This document shows positions 32,489 through 41,257 of a stretch of DNA of 64,000 nt, in pieces. Location: assembly GCA_965216945.1 (NCBI GenBank), contig CBDCGU010000003.1, forward strand, positions 3,968,001 through 4,032,000, given 5' to 3'. The notes beneath the pieces are model-generated. The model saw only the letters and a program-made list of their open reading frames with translations, made no database searches and was not told the DNA's origin. Each line of letters starts with the position of its first letter. The stretch's first letter is position 1. The stretch is from DATHZQ01 sp965216945. GTDB taxonomy: Bacteria > Actinomycetota > Acidimicrobiia > Spongiisociales > UBA5794. A program made the translations under genes and the position numbers.

Positions 32489-33238
32489 TCAGCCCGTGGA
32501 AGCCTGCTGTGCCACGGCCTTGGCGGCGGCAGCGGCAGCCTCGGGATCTCCCAGATAGCCGCTCGAAGTTGCCCCGAGGTGCTCGTCGAGCTCGTACACG
32601 AGCGGTATGCCGGTCGGGATGTTCAAGCTCGGGATCTCCTCGTCCGAGATACCGTCGAGATGCTTGACGAGCGCACGAAGGCTGTTGCCGTGGGCTGCGA
32701 CGATGACGGTGTGCCCGGCGCGGAGATCGGGGATGATGGCGTCGTACCAGTACGGCAGCATGCGCTCGACGACGTCTTTCAGACACTCGGTGCCCGGTAC
32801 CAGCTCCGGTGGCATCCACGCATAGCGACGATCGTGATGGGGGTGGCGTTCGTCGTCCCAGTCGAGAGCAGGCGGTGGTATGTCGTAGCTGCGTCGCCAG
32901 ACATGCACCTGATCGTCGCCGTGGCGTTGAGCCGTCTCACGCTTGTTCAACCCCTGGAGCGCCCCGTAGTGCCGCTCATTGAGGCGCCAGTGCTTCCGGA
33001 CCGGGATCCATCCGAGCTCCATCTCGGAGAGAGCCAGCTCGAGGGTGTCGAATGCCCGGCGCAGCAGCGAGGTGTGTGCCACGTCCGGCCTGATCCCGGC
33101 TTCCCGCATCAGACGACCCGCCGACCTTGCCTCCTCGATGCCCTTCGGGGACAACGGTACATCCGTCCAGCCGGTGAACACGTTTTCGAGATTCCAAGTG
33201 CTCTGACCGTGGCGTAGCAATACGAGTGTCGAGGTCAT
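32489..33238 (-). CDS. gpmA: 2,3-bisphosphoglycerate-dependent phosphoglycerate mutase
   Basis: A 249-aa glycolytic enzyme interconverting 3- and 2-phosphoglycerate. The signature LVLLRHGQSTWNLENVFTGW contains the phosphorylated His. NERHYGALQGLNKRETAQRH and a C-terminal TVIVAAHGNSLRALVKHL with the second catalytic His complete the dPGM active site. Length is as in E. coli GpmA. It sits on the same strand as gap, pgk and tpiA, between them and secG, so a shared glycolytic transcript is likely. Confidence 0.96.
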   Translation of the reverse strand: MTSTLVLLRHGQSTWNLENVFTGWTDVPLSPKGIEEARSAGRLMREAGIRPDVAHTSLLRRAFDTLELALSEMELGWIPVRKHWRLNERHYGALQGLNKRETAQRHGDDQVHVWRRSYDIPPPALDWDDERHPHHDRRYAWMPPELVPGTECLKDVVERMLPYWYDAIIPDLRAGHTVIVAAHGNSLRALVKHLDGISDEEIPSLNIPTGIPLVYELDEHLGATSSGYLGDPEAAAAAAKAVAQQASTG

Positions 33239-33328
33239 GACGTGCAGGGTAGTGGTGCGCTCACCGCCGTCCGCTGCCCGTCATCGCGCACCAGATGGAG
33301 CTCCCTGACCGGGATGACGTGGCCGGGC

Positions 33329-33733
33329 TCAGGTGGCGGTCGCCAACCCCACGGACTGCTTGAGCGTGACGCTCGATCGGCGCAGTCTCCAGGTCGGAGT
33401 GCGCAGTCCCGACCAGGTATTCAGACGCGGGCGCATCCGCAGCTCCTCGTTGGCCGGGAAGAGACCCTGGTGGTAGGCGCCGGAATCGCGAATCGCCTCC
33501 CCGACCAGGTCCCGCACGTCGTTCTCCACGCTCTGCCGGTTCGAGCCGAACACGACGAACTCCAACGACAACCGGGCCGCCTTGAGGTTGGACTCGGTAC
33601 GCACGTCCTCCAGAGCGGAGTTCTCGGACAGATGATGCCGCACGTCGCCAACGTGCTGGCGGAATGTCTCCTGATCATCGTCCCACGGGATGCGGCGATT
33701 CACCGCAAACTCGTATGTGACGCAAAATTCCAT
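33329..33733 (-). CDS. Hypothetical protein between tpiA and gpmA
   Basis: A 134-aa protein of no recognised family. It opens MEFCVTYEFAVNRRIPWDDD, has LKAARLSLEFVVFGSNRQSV in the middle, and ends in an Arg/Thr-rich tail. Alternating strand-helix-strand patterning suggests a small alpha/beta fold. ATG 33733 has an AAGGA site about 10 nt upstream. Flanked by glycolytic genes on the same strand, with gaps of 186 bp (tpiA side) and 90 bp (gpmA side). No membrane or signal segment. Confidence 0.65.
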   Translation of the reverse strand: MEFCVTYEFAVNRRIPWDDDQETFRQHVGDVRHHLSENSALEDVRTESNLKAARLSLEFVVFGSNRQSVENDVRDLVGEAIRDSGAYHQGLFPANEELRMRPRLNTWSGLRTPTWRLRRSSVTLKQSVGLATAT

Positions 33734-33919
33734 GGCCCGAGTCCTTTCCGAGGCGCATGGACCCTACCGAGTCCCTCGTGACCAGTTTCCGTCACGAAAC
33801 CTGCGCCCGCAATGGGTCGGAGGAACCAATGGCGGTCACAGAGCGCGGTGTGGGCGGTCGCACATCCACGTGCGGGCCGGCGCCGAGCCGTCCACGGCGC
33901 ACCCCTCGTGCGATGCTCG

Positions 33920-34687
33920 TCAGGCCCAGTAGCGAATCACGCTGGCGAAGGTGTCCGGATCGAGAGAGGCACCGCCGACGAGTCCACCGTCGATATCGCG
34001 CTTGGCCATCAACCCCGCAACGTTGCCGGGGTTGACGGAGCCGCCATACAGGACGCGAACACCATCGCCGGAATCCTGGCCCCAGCCGTCGGCGACGATG
34101 GACCGGACCAGCGCAGCCATGGAGCCGGCATCGTCGGCCGACGCCGTTCTCCCGGTGCCGATCGCCCAGATGGGCTCGTATGCGATCACCAGGCCGGCCA
34201 CCTGCTCGGACGTGAGACCGGCGAGCCCGGCACGCACCTGGCCCTCCACCCACGTCTCGGCGATGCCCTGCTCGCGTTGTTCGAGGGTCTCGCCGCAGCA
34301 CATGATCGGCACCATGTCATTGGCGAGGATCGCCTTGACCTTGCGGTTGACCATCTCATCGGTCTCGGAGAACAGCTGGCGCCGCTCCGAATGACCCGCG
34401 ATGACATACGACACCGACAGTTTGGCCAGCATGGCCGGCGCCACCTCGCCGGTGAACGCACCCGCCTCTTCCCAGTGGCAATGCTGCGCTCCGAGCCCGA
34501 TCGCCAGGTTGTCGCTCTCGATCACGGTCTGCGCCGATCGCAGCGCGGTGAACGGCGGGCACACCACGACGTCGACCCGGTCGTAATCCGCCGGATCGAG
34601 CCGGTAGCTCAGCTTCTGCACCATCTGGATCGTCTCCAGGTGGGTGGCGTGCATCTTCCAGTTGCCGGCGATGAGGTCCTTGCGCAT
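33920..34687 (-). CDS. tpiA: Triosephosphate isomerase
   Basis: A 255-aa TIM-barrel enzyme interconverting dihydroxyacetone phosphate and glyceraldehyde 3-phosphate. Motifs seen: IAGNWKMHATHLETIQMVQK (catalytic Lys), SYVIAGHSERRQLF (electrophilic His), VIAYEPIWAIGTGRTAS (catalytic Glu and flexible loop) and VLYGGSVNPGN (phosphate binding). Its ATG lies 3 nt after the pgk stop. Normal length. Confidence 0.97.
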   Translation of the reverse strand: MRKDLIAGNWKMHATHLETIQMVQKLSYRLDPADYDRVDVVVCPPFTALRSAQTVIESDNLAIGLGAQHCHWEEAGAFTGEVAPAMLAKLSVSYVIAGHSERRQLFSETDEMVNRKVKAILANDMVPIMCCGETLEQREQGIAETWVEGQVRAGLAGLTSEQVAGLVIAYEPIWAIGTGRTASADDAGSMAALVRSIVADGWGQDSGDGVRVLYGGSVNPGNVAGLMAKRDIDGGLVGGASLDPDTFASVIRYWA

Positions 34688-34690
34688 GCG

Positions 34691-35884
34691 TTACTCCTTG
34701 TTCCAGCGCTGCAACGCGGCGACCCCGGGCAGCGTCTTGCCTTCCAGCATCTCGAGCCCGGCGCCGCCCCCGGTCGAGACATGGCCAACATCACCGTCCC
34801 TGCCAAGCATCCGGATTGCGGCAACACTGTCGCCTCCGCCGATGACGCTGAAGCCCGAGCAGAGCGCCACCGCCTCGGCGACGCCGGCAGTGCCGTTGCG
34901 AAAGGACTCCCACTCGAACACGCCCATCGGGCCGTTCCAGAACAAGCTGGCGGCGCCTTCGATGATCTTGCCGAACCCAGCTACCGAATCCGGCCCGATG
35001 TCGAGCCCGATGCTGCCGTCGGGGATCTCGTCGGCCGCAACCGTCCACGCCGCCGCATCCTCGGCGAACCGGTCGGCGACCACGATGTCCTCCGGCAGAA
35101 CGATCTTGTCCCCGTGCTGATCGAGGAGCGCGGCGACCTCGCCGACGCGATCGGCATCGAGCAGCGAGTCGCCGATGCCGTATCCCTGCGCCGCCAGCAG
35201 GGTGAAGCACATACCCCCACCGACGATCATCCGATCGACCTTGGGCAACAGGTGACGCATCACGCCGAGCTTGTCGGCCACCTTGGCGCCGCCCAGAACC
35301 ACCACGTACGGTCGGGCGGGATCGGTGAGCAAGCCCCCGATCGCCTCCACCTCGGCGGCCAGAAGCGGCCCCGCCGCAGACGGGAGCAGTTCGGCCACCC
35401 CGACGGTGGACGCATGAGCGCGGTGGGCCGAGCCGAAGGCATCCAGCACGAACACGTCGGCGAGCTCGGCGAGCGCCCGAGCCAGGTCCGGGTCGTTGGC
35501 CTTCTCCCCCGGCTCGAATCGGGTGTTCTCGAGCACGGCCACCGTCCCGGCATCGAGCCCGGCGAGCTCGTCCGCCACCTCAGGTCCCGCCACTCCGCTC
35601 AACTGAGCCACCGGGAAGCCACCGAGCTCGCCCAATCGCGCAGTCACGGGCGCCAGACTCAGCTTGGGATCGACGCCCTTGGGCCGCCCCAGGTGCGAAC
35701 AGACGACCAGCTGCGCACCCGCCCTGCGAAGTTGCCGGATCGTCGGGAGGCTCGACCGGATGCGAAAGTCGTCGGCAACCCCGCCGCCGTCCAACGGGAC
35801 GTTGAGATCCGCACGAAGGAGCACACGTCTGCCCACCACCTCCAGCGTGTCGATGGTGGGCAAACGCACGGCGTCAGCGTTCAC
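34691..35884 (-). CDS. pgk: Phosphoglycerate kinase
   Basis: A 397-aa two-domain enzyme transferring phosphate from 1,3-bisphosphoglycerate to ADP. N-terminal substrate motif RVLLRADLNVPLDGGGVADD and SHLGRPKG; nucleotide-binding C-domain with VVLGGAKVADKLGVMRHLLP and GGGDSVAAI near the end. Normal length. Located 44 bp after gap and 3 nt before tpiA in a conserved glycolytic operon. Confidence 0.97.
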   Translation of the reverse strand: MNADAVRLPTIDTLEVVGRRVLLRADLNVPLDGGGVADDFRIRSSLPTIRQLRRAGAQLVVCSHLGRPKGVDPKLSLAPVTARLGELGGFPVAQLSGVAGPEVADELAGLDAGTVAVLENTRFEPGEKANDPDLARALAELADVFVLDAFGSAHRAHASTVGVAELLPSAAGPLLAAEVEAIGGLLTDPARPYVVVLGGAKVADKLGVMRHLLPKVDRMIVGGGMCFTLLAAQGYGIGDSLLDADRVGEVAALLDQHGDKIVLPEDIVVADRFAEDAAAWTVAADEIPDGSIGLDIGPDSVAGFGKIIEGAASLFWNGPMGVFEWESFRNGTAGVAEAVALCSGFSVIGGGDSVAAIRMLGRDGDVGHVSTGGGAGLEMLEGKTLPGVAALQRWNKE

Positions 35885-35928
35885 AGGTCGTCACGATCGC
35901 GGATCGTCGCAAGACGGCGCGTTCGGGA

Positions 35929-36921
35929 TCAACCCAGACGGGCGACGAGATCGACCAGGCGGCTCGAGTAGCCCCACTCGTTGTCGTACCAACCGAGCAC
36001 CTTGACCATCTTGCCTCCCGGTGCGATGGCGGCGGTTGCGTCGTAGATGCACGAGTGGGGGTCGCCGACGATGTCGGAGGACACGATCGGATCCTCCGTG
36101 TACTTGAGGATGCCCTTCAGCGGCCCCTCGGCGGCTGCCCGGAACGCTGCGTTGACCTCGTCCAAGCCGACGTCACGCGAGAGGTTCGCCACCAGATCGG
36201 TGATGGAGCCGTCGGGCACGGGCACACGCATCGCCATCGCCTGCAACTTGCCGTCGAGCGACGGGAGCACCTTTCCCACGGCCGATCCGGCACCGGTCGA
36301 TGTCGGGATGATGTTGGCCGCGGCGGCCCGCGCCCGCCGCATGTCCTTGTGCGGGAGGTCGAGAATGCTCTGATCGTTCGTGTACGCATGCACCGTGGTG
36401 AACATGCCGCTCTCGATGCCGAAGGCCTCGTCGAGGACCTTCGCCATCGGGGCGATGCAGTTCGTCGTGCAGGATGCGTTGGAGATGATCTTGTGGTTCG
36501 CCGGGTCCAGTGCGTCGTCGTTGACCCCGAGGACGACCGACACATCCGGGTCCTTCGACGGTGCACTGATCAGCACCCACTTGGCCCCGGCCTCGAGGTG
36601 CTTCGAAGCTGCCTCGTGGCTGCGGAAGATGCCGGTGGACTCGATGACGACGTCCACTCCCAGGTCGCCCCACGGGAGGGTCGCCGGGTCACGCTGCGAG
36701 TAGACCTCGAAACGGTCACCGTCGACGACGAGATCTCCGTCGACGACCTCGACCGACCCGCCATAGGTTCCGTGCACACTGTCGTACCGCAGCAGGTGGG
36801 CCAGGGTCTCGGCGTCCGTGAGGTCGTTCACCGCAACCATGTCGAAGCCGGCGTTGTTGCGCTTCGCCGCCCTGAAGAAGTTGCGTCCGATGCGCCCGAA
36901 GCCGTTGATTGCGACCTTCAT
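35929..36921 (-). CDS. gap: Glyceraldehyde-3-phosphate dehydrogenase, type I
   Basis: A 330-aa NAD-dependent enzyme forming 1,3-bisphosphoglycerate. N-terminal VAINGFGRIGRNFFRAAKRN, active-site motif KIISNASCTTNCIAPMAKVL with the catalytic Cys, and a C-terminal VKVLGWYDNEWGYSSRLVDL. Normal length. A GGAGGACACC site precedes ATG 36921. Heads gap-pgk-tpiA. yvcK ends 31 bp upstream with no whiA gene between. Confidence 0.97.
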   Translation of the reverse strand: MKVAINGFGRIGRNFFRAAKRNNAGFDMVAVNDLTDAETLAHLLRYDSVHGTYGGSVEVVDGDLVVDGDRFEVYSQRDPATLPWGDLGVDVVIESTGIFRSHEAASKHLEAGAKWVLISAPSKDPDVSVVLGVNDDALDPANHKIISNASCTTNCIAPMAKVLDEAFGIESGMFTTVHAYTNDQSILDLPHKDMRRARAAAANIIPTSTGAGSAVGKVLPSLDGKLQAMAMRVPVPDGSITDLVANLSRDVGLDEVNAAFRAAAEGPLKGILKYTEDPIVSSDIVGDPHSCIYDATAAIAPGGKMVKVLGWYDNEWGYSSRLVDLVARLG

Positions 36922-36952
36922 GGGGTGTCCTCCCGAGGGATGGGTGAGATGA

Positions 36953-37894
36953 TCAGTTCGCCAGCGCGGCCAGCGCCTCGCCGAGCCTCCCCGGATCGTG
37001 CTGCGGCCACGGTGCGTGCGGGTCGGCGAGCTCGGTCAGCACGACCTCGAATCCTCGGGCCGCCAGATCGGCGAGCTCGACGCGCACCTGTTCGAGCGGG
37101 GACGCAACGTCCACCGTCCCGGACTCGGCGACGATAGCAGTCAGCGTCTTCACACCAGCCAGGTCGATCAGCGCTTTCACGTGGGCCGTTAGGTCCATCC
37201 CGAGGGTCTCGCCGTCCTGGGTGATGAGGTTGGCGACATAGACGACGGTGCCGGTGGCCGATGCCAGAGCCTCGGCGATACCGGGAACGACGAGTGTTGC
37301 GATGAGCGACGTGTAGAGGCTGCCGGGACCCAGCACGATCTGGTCGGCCTCTGCGATCGCATCGAGCGCCTCTCGAGACGCCTCGGCCGAGCCGGGCTCG
37401 ACCCAGAGCCGGTCGATCGTACCCCGGGCGTGACCGATCGTCGCCTGCCCGACCACCCGTTCTCCGTCGATCTCAGCCATGAGTTGCAGGTGCATCGGTG
37501 CCGCAGGGATCACCGAGCCGGCCGCACCGAGCATCCGCTCCACAGCGTGAAGCCCGGGCCCGAAACCACCCTCGAGATCGGCGAGGGCCGCGATCAGGAG
37601 GTTGCCGAGCGAATGGCCGCGCACATCCGAGCCGTCGAAGCGGTACTCGTAGAGCCGTCTCCATGGCGAGTCGGCGGGCGTCATGGCGAGGATGCAGCGG
37701 CGGATGTCGCCGGGTGGCGGGATGTCGAGCGCGGGAGCCAGCCGTCCGGAGCTCCCGCCGTCGTCCGCCACCGTGACCACCGCCTGAAGCGACCCGGCGT
37801 ACCCCATGGCTGCCTGGAGCGCTTGAGCGAGGCCATGGCCTCCGCCGATGCACACCACCCTCGGGCCGGCTCCCGCCGCTGGGTCAGCCGTCAA
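36953..37894 (-). CDS. yvcK: Gluconeogenesis factor YvcK family protein (CofD-like fold)
   Basis: A 313-aa UPF0052/CofD-superfamily protein. It opens PRVVCIGGGHGLAQALQAAM with the nucleotide-sugar-binding GGGxG, then VTVADDGGSSGRLAPALDIP (the conserved D-D-G-G-S-S-G) and PPGDIRRCILAM, and later ADQIVLGPGSLYTSLIATLV. Homologues bind UDP-GlcNAc and link central carbon metabolism with cell-wall synthesis. ATG 37894 overlaps the rapZ stop by ATGA. Normal length. Confidence 0.93.
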   Translation of the reverse strand: MTADPAAGAGPRVVCIGGGHGLAQALQAAMGYAGSLQAVVTVADDGGSSGRLAPALDIPPPGDIRRCILAMTPADSPWRRLYEYRFDGSDVRGHSLGNLLIAALADLEGGFGPGLHAVERMLGAAGSVIPAAPMHLQLMAEIDGERVVGQATIGHARGTIDRLWVEPGSAEASREALDAIAEADQIVLGPGSLYTSLIATLVVPGIAEALASATGTVVYVANLITQDGETLGMDLTAHVKALIDLAGVKTLTAIVAESGTVDVASPLEQVRVELADLAARGFEVVLTELADPHAPWPQHDPGRLGEALAALAN

Positions 37895-38781
37895 TCGGGC
37901 AGGGCCTCCGTAGGCAGGTCACGGTGTCGCACCGTCACGTCGACGTCCAAGGACTTCATTCGCCTCGCCAGCTCCTCGGCCATGGCAACCGACCGATGCC
38001 TTCCCCCGGTGCAGCCGACGGCGATCGTCAGGTACTTCTTTCCCTCGGCCTCGTAGCGTGGCATCAGAAAGCTCAGCAGGTCGGACGTGTGCTCGACGAA
38101 CTCCTTGGCGTCGTCCGAATTGAGGACGTAGTCGCGCACATCTCCGTCCAGACCCGTGTTGGGTCGTAGCTCCTCCACCCAATGCGGGTTCGGCAGGAAG
38201 CGAACATCGAAGAGCAGGTCGACGACGCGAGGCACTCCCCGCTTGAAGCCGAACGACGTCACGTCCACCCGCATGCGACGCTCTTCTCGTGCCTCGGCGA
38301 ACGCCCCCTCCATGCGTCGCCGCAGCTCGTGCACGTTGAGCAGGCTCGTGTCGATGATGATGTCCGACATTCCTCGAATCTCCTCGAACGCCTTGCGCTC
38401 GAGGGCTATGGACTCGGAGAGCGAGCCTGCGCTCATCGGGTGGGCGCGCCGGGTTTCGACGAATCGTTTCGCCAGCGTCTCGTCGTCGGCGTCGAGAAAC
38501 AGCACCGTCGTCCGGATGCCCCGCCCGAGCAGGCCGCGCATCGCCTCGTCGAGATCGTGCGGGGTGACGCCACCCCGGGTGTCCACCACCGTGGCCATTC
38601 GGGGATGGTCCCCTTCGACGACGCCGACCCGATCCACCACCTCGACGATGAGCGTGGGCGGCAGGTTGTCGACGACGAAGTACCCGAAATCTTCCAGCAC
38701 GTTGGCCGCCTGGGAGCGCCCGGCACCCGACATGCCGGTCACGATCACGACTCGCGGGTCGAGCTTCATCTCGTCGTTCAT
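37891..38781 (-). CDS. rapZ: RNase adapter RapZ family P-loop nucleotide-binding protein
   Basis: A 296-aa protein: Walker A VIVTGMSGAGRSQAANVLED, then DNLPPTLIVEVVDRVGVVEG, VLFLDADDETLAKRFVETRR, VTSFGFKRGVPRVVDLLFDV and a C-terminal IAVGCTGGRHRSVAMAEELA. These are all RapZ/YvcJ hallmarks. In E. coli it guides RNase E to a small RNA in amino-sugar control. In actinobacteria it is a GTP/ATP-binding protein of less clear role. The frame is open to a TTG at 38790, and ATG 38781 is preferred. Lies 33 bp after uvrC and overlaps yvcK by 4 nt. Confidence 0.93.
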   Translation of the reverse strand: MNDEMKLDPRVVIVTGMSGAGRSQAANVLEDFGYFVVDNLPPTLIVEVVDRVGVVEGDHPRMATVVDTRGGVTPHDLDEAMRGLLGRGIRTTVLFLDADDETLAKRFVETRRAHPMSAGSLSESIALERKAFEEIRGMSDIIIDTSLLNVHELRRRMEGAFAEAREERRMRVDVTSFGFKRGVPRVVDLLFDVRFLPNPHWVEELRPNTGLDGDVRDYVLNSDDAKEFVEHTSDLLSFLMPRYEAEGKKYLTIAVGCTGGRHRSVAMAEELARRMKSLDVDVTVRHRDLPTEALPD

Positions 38782-38814
38782 CGAGGTCAACGGTAGTGGC
38801 CCGCCACGAGGCAG

Positions 38815-40653
38815 CTATCGGCGCAGCGCCTCGTACAGCTCAGTGGCGACGGCCACAGGCACGACCTCGGCAAGTTGATCCGGGTCGGCTTCCCGCATGC
38901 GCTTGAGGCTGCCGAACCGGCGAAGCAACGCCCGCTTCCTGGCGGGTCCGATGCCGTCGACGTCGTCGAGAACGGAGTCGACCATGCGCTTGCCCCTGAG
39001 AGTGCGGTGATAGCTGACAGCGAAACGGTGCGCTTCGTCGCGCACCCGCTGCAGGATGTAGAGCGCCTCCTCGCCGCGGGGAATCGACAGCGGCTCGCGG
39101 CGGCCGGGGAGGTACACCTCCTCCAGCCGCTTCGCCAGCCCCACGACGGGGAAGTCGAGGTCGAGGTCGTCGAGCACTCCTACTGCTCTCCCGAGCTGGC
39201 CGGCGCCGCCATCGATCACGACCAGCGACGGTTCGTAGGCGAATTTGCCACGCTGCGCCACCGGCTTTCCCTGGTCGACGACGTAGGCCGTGAATCGCCG
39301 CCGCAGCACTTCCTCCATTGCCGCAAAGTCGTCCTGCCCGTCGAGCGTCTTGATCTTGAACCGGCGGTAGTCCGACTTCTTGGGGAGCGCATCCTCGAAG
39401 ACCACCATCGACCCGACGGTGTCACGGCCCTGGATCGTGGAGATGTCGTAGCACTCGATCCGCAACGGTGGTCGATCCATGCCGAGATGCTCTTGCAGGC
39501 TCCGCAATGCCCTCGCCCTGGCGTTGTGATCGCTCGAGCGCTTGAGCCGGTGGCGGGCGAATTCCTCACGGGCGTTGGCCATGGCAGTCTCCATGAGCCG
39601 GCGCTTGCCTCCCCTCTGCGGGATGCGCAGCGACACCGCCGAGCCTCGCCTGTACCGAAGCCACTCGGTCCAGAGCGCAACATCGTCCGGGAGCTCCTGA
39701 ACGAGCACCTGCTTCGGCGGCGTGTCGGCGCCGTACAGCTGGCCGAGCAACACGCCGATCAGCTCGGCCGTCGTCACGTCCTCGACTTTGTCGACCACGG
39801 TGGTGCGCCGGCCCGTCACCCGACCCTTGATGACGGAGAGCACCACCAGAACGGCTTCGAGATCGTCTTCTTCCAAGGCGATCAGATCGAACGTCTCGTT
39901 GCGTTGCGTCACCAACTCCTGGCGTGCGAGCGCCTTCTCCACCGCTGCCGCCTGGTCGCGAAGGCGGGCAGCGGCCTCGTACTCCTGCGCATCGGCAGCT
40001 TCCAGCATGCGCTCCCTCAACTGCTGCGTGACGTCGTCGCGATCTCCGTCCAGGAACGCCGCCAGCCCGTCGACGTACTGGGCGTACTGTTGCGGAGTCA
40101 CTTCGCCGACACATGGACCGGCGCAACGTTCGATGTGGAACAGCAGGCAGGGGCGACCCAGCGCGGCGTGGGTGTTGAACTTCGAGTCGGTGCACGTACG
40201 GATCGGGAACGTCCGTAGCAGGAGGTCGAGCGTCTGCCGGATGGCATAGGCGTGGGCGTATGGACCGAAATACTCCACTCCCTTCCGGCGCTTCCCACGC
40301 ATCACCGAAGCACGGGGCCACTCCTGGTAGCGGGAGATGGCGAGATAGGGAAAGCTCTTGTCATCCCGCAGGCGTATGTTGAAGCGAGGCCGATGCTCCT
40401 TGATGAGGGAGTACTCGAGCATGAGGGCCGCCACCTCGGATTCTGTGACGATCCACTCCAAGCTCTCCGCCGCATGCACCATTGCCATCGTCCGGGCGGC
40501 GAGATCCCGCGAGAAATACTGTGCGGTCCGCTTCCGTAGTGATTTCGCCTTGCCGACGTACAGGACGGCATGGGAGGCATCACGAAACAGGTAGACGCCC
40601 GGTGAGTCGGGAACGGAGGCGCTCGGCGGGCGCGTCAACATGTGATCGAGCAT
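38815..40653 (-). CDS. uvrC: Excinuclease ABC subunit C
   Basis: A 612-aa nucleotide-excision-repair nuclease making both incisions with UvrB. N-terminal GIY-YIG domain (DSPGVYLFRDASHAVLYVGK), a Cys-rich region (CAGPCVGEVTPQQYAQYVDG), UVR motif around residue 205, RNase-H-like C-terminal nuclease (RIECYDISTIQGRDTVGSMV, then DDFAAMEEVL), and helix-hairpin-helix DVDGIGPARKRALLRRFG. Full length. ATG 40653 is the first of two close starts, with no clear Shine-Dalgarno site. A hairpin-rich 600-bp region lies upstream. Confidence 0.96.
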   Translation of the reverse strand: MLDHMLTRPPSASVPDSPGVYLFRDASHAVLYVGKAKSLRKRTAQYFSRDLAARTMAMVHAAESLEWIVTESEVAALMLEYSLIKEHRPRFNIRLRDDKSFPYLAISRYQEWPRASVMRGKRRKGVEYFGPYAHAYAIRQTLDLLLRTFPIRTCTDSKFNTHAALGRPCLLFHIERCAGPCVGEVTPQQYAQYVDGLAAFLDGDRDDVTQQLRERMLEAADAQEYEAAARLRDQAAAVEKALARQELVTQRNETFDLIALEEDDLEAVLVVLSVIKGRVTGRRTTVVDKVEDVTTAELIGVLLGQLYGADTPPKQVLVQELPDDVALWTEWLRYRRGSAVSLRIPQRGGKRRLMETAMANAREEFARHRLKRSSDHNARARALRSLQEHLGMDRPPLRIECYDISTIQGRDTVGSMVVFEDALPKKSDYRRFKIKTLDGQDDFAAMEEVLRRRFTAYVVDQGKPVAQRGKFAYEPSLVVIDGGAGQLGRAVGVLDDLDLDFPVVGLAKRLEEVYLPGRREPLSIPRGEEALYILQRVRDEAHRFAVSYHRTLRGKRMVDSVLDDVDGIGPARKRALLRRFGSLKRMREADPDQLAEVVPVAVATELYEALRR

Positions 40654-40751
40654 AGGAGCAGGAGGCAGCCTGCCGGACGGACTCCCGTCCCATGATCTGC
40701 GTCACGGGCGCCGGAGACGGGGGCGACGAGCTGCGGACGCGCGGCGCACCT

Positions 40752-40793
40752 CTCGAGTAGACGGCCGGGCCCAGAAGGCCCGGCCGTCTCGAG
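40752..40793. terminator. Long GC-rich hairpin upstream of uvrC
   Basis: GACGGCCGGGCC (40760-40771) and GGCCCGGCCGTC (40777-40788) form a 12-bp stem with loop CAGAA, extended by CTCGA/TCGAG on the outside (40752-40756 / 40789-40793). No clear U-run on either strand. It may end transcription coming from upstream on the minus strand, or belong to the uvrC leader. Confidence 0.55.
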
Positions 40794-40815
40794 GAGTCCA
40801 CCTGGGTGTGATGAC

Positions 40816-41026
40816 CTCCCACCGCCGCCTGGCGGAGGAGATCCCGTCCGATATCGTGGCGTGAGGCCGCAGCCCGGGAAGCGCCTACTCCGTCCTCAAG
40901 GACAGGAGTGCGCGAGCGGCGCCCTCCTCGAGGATCCTGCGGCCAACGACCGAACGTGTTGTCGCACCTTTGGTGCCCCCTCAGAAAGTGGTAGATCCCT
41001 ACCTACCGAAGTAGGTAGGGACTACC
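40816..41026. ncRNA. Candidate structured RNA in the uvrC upstream region (strand undetermined)
   Basis: Several hairpins are packed in about 200 bases without a gene. GGCCGCAG (40865-40872) pairs with CTGCGGCC (40937-40944) and encloses ACTCCGTCC/GGACAGGAGT (40887-40909) and GCGC/GCGC (40910-40922). Next come GCACC/GGTGC (40964-40976) and GGTAG-A-TCCCTACCTAC / GTAGGTAGGGA-CTACC with a CGAA loop (40990-41026). CCTCC...GGAGG at 40816-40838 precedes them. The multibranch closing stem resembles a structured ncRNA or leader. On the minus strand it would lie in the uvrC leader. No known RNA family is recognised. Confidence 0.4.
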
Positions 41027-41257
41027 GCATCGCCCCCCATGGATAGAACTCACCACGCCCCCCGACGTGGCTGCCTACCACAGCATCAGCTTGCTCCGCT
41101 TTGACGCGATCTCCAATGGGTCGGCCGCACCATTCCCACCGGCTCCATCCCCGACGGACGCCGTTTCCCGGACCACGCCCCCGGCCCACGACCAAAACCC
41201 GAGCGCGACGAGGCGAATCGACTGCGAGATAGGCGTCTCCCGGCGGGTCCCGTCGGC

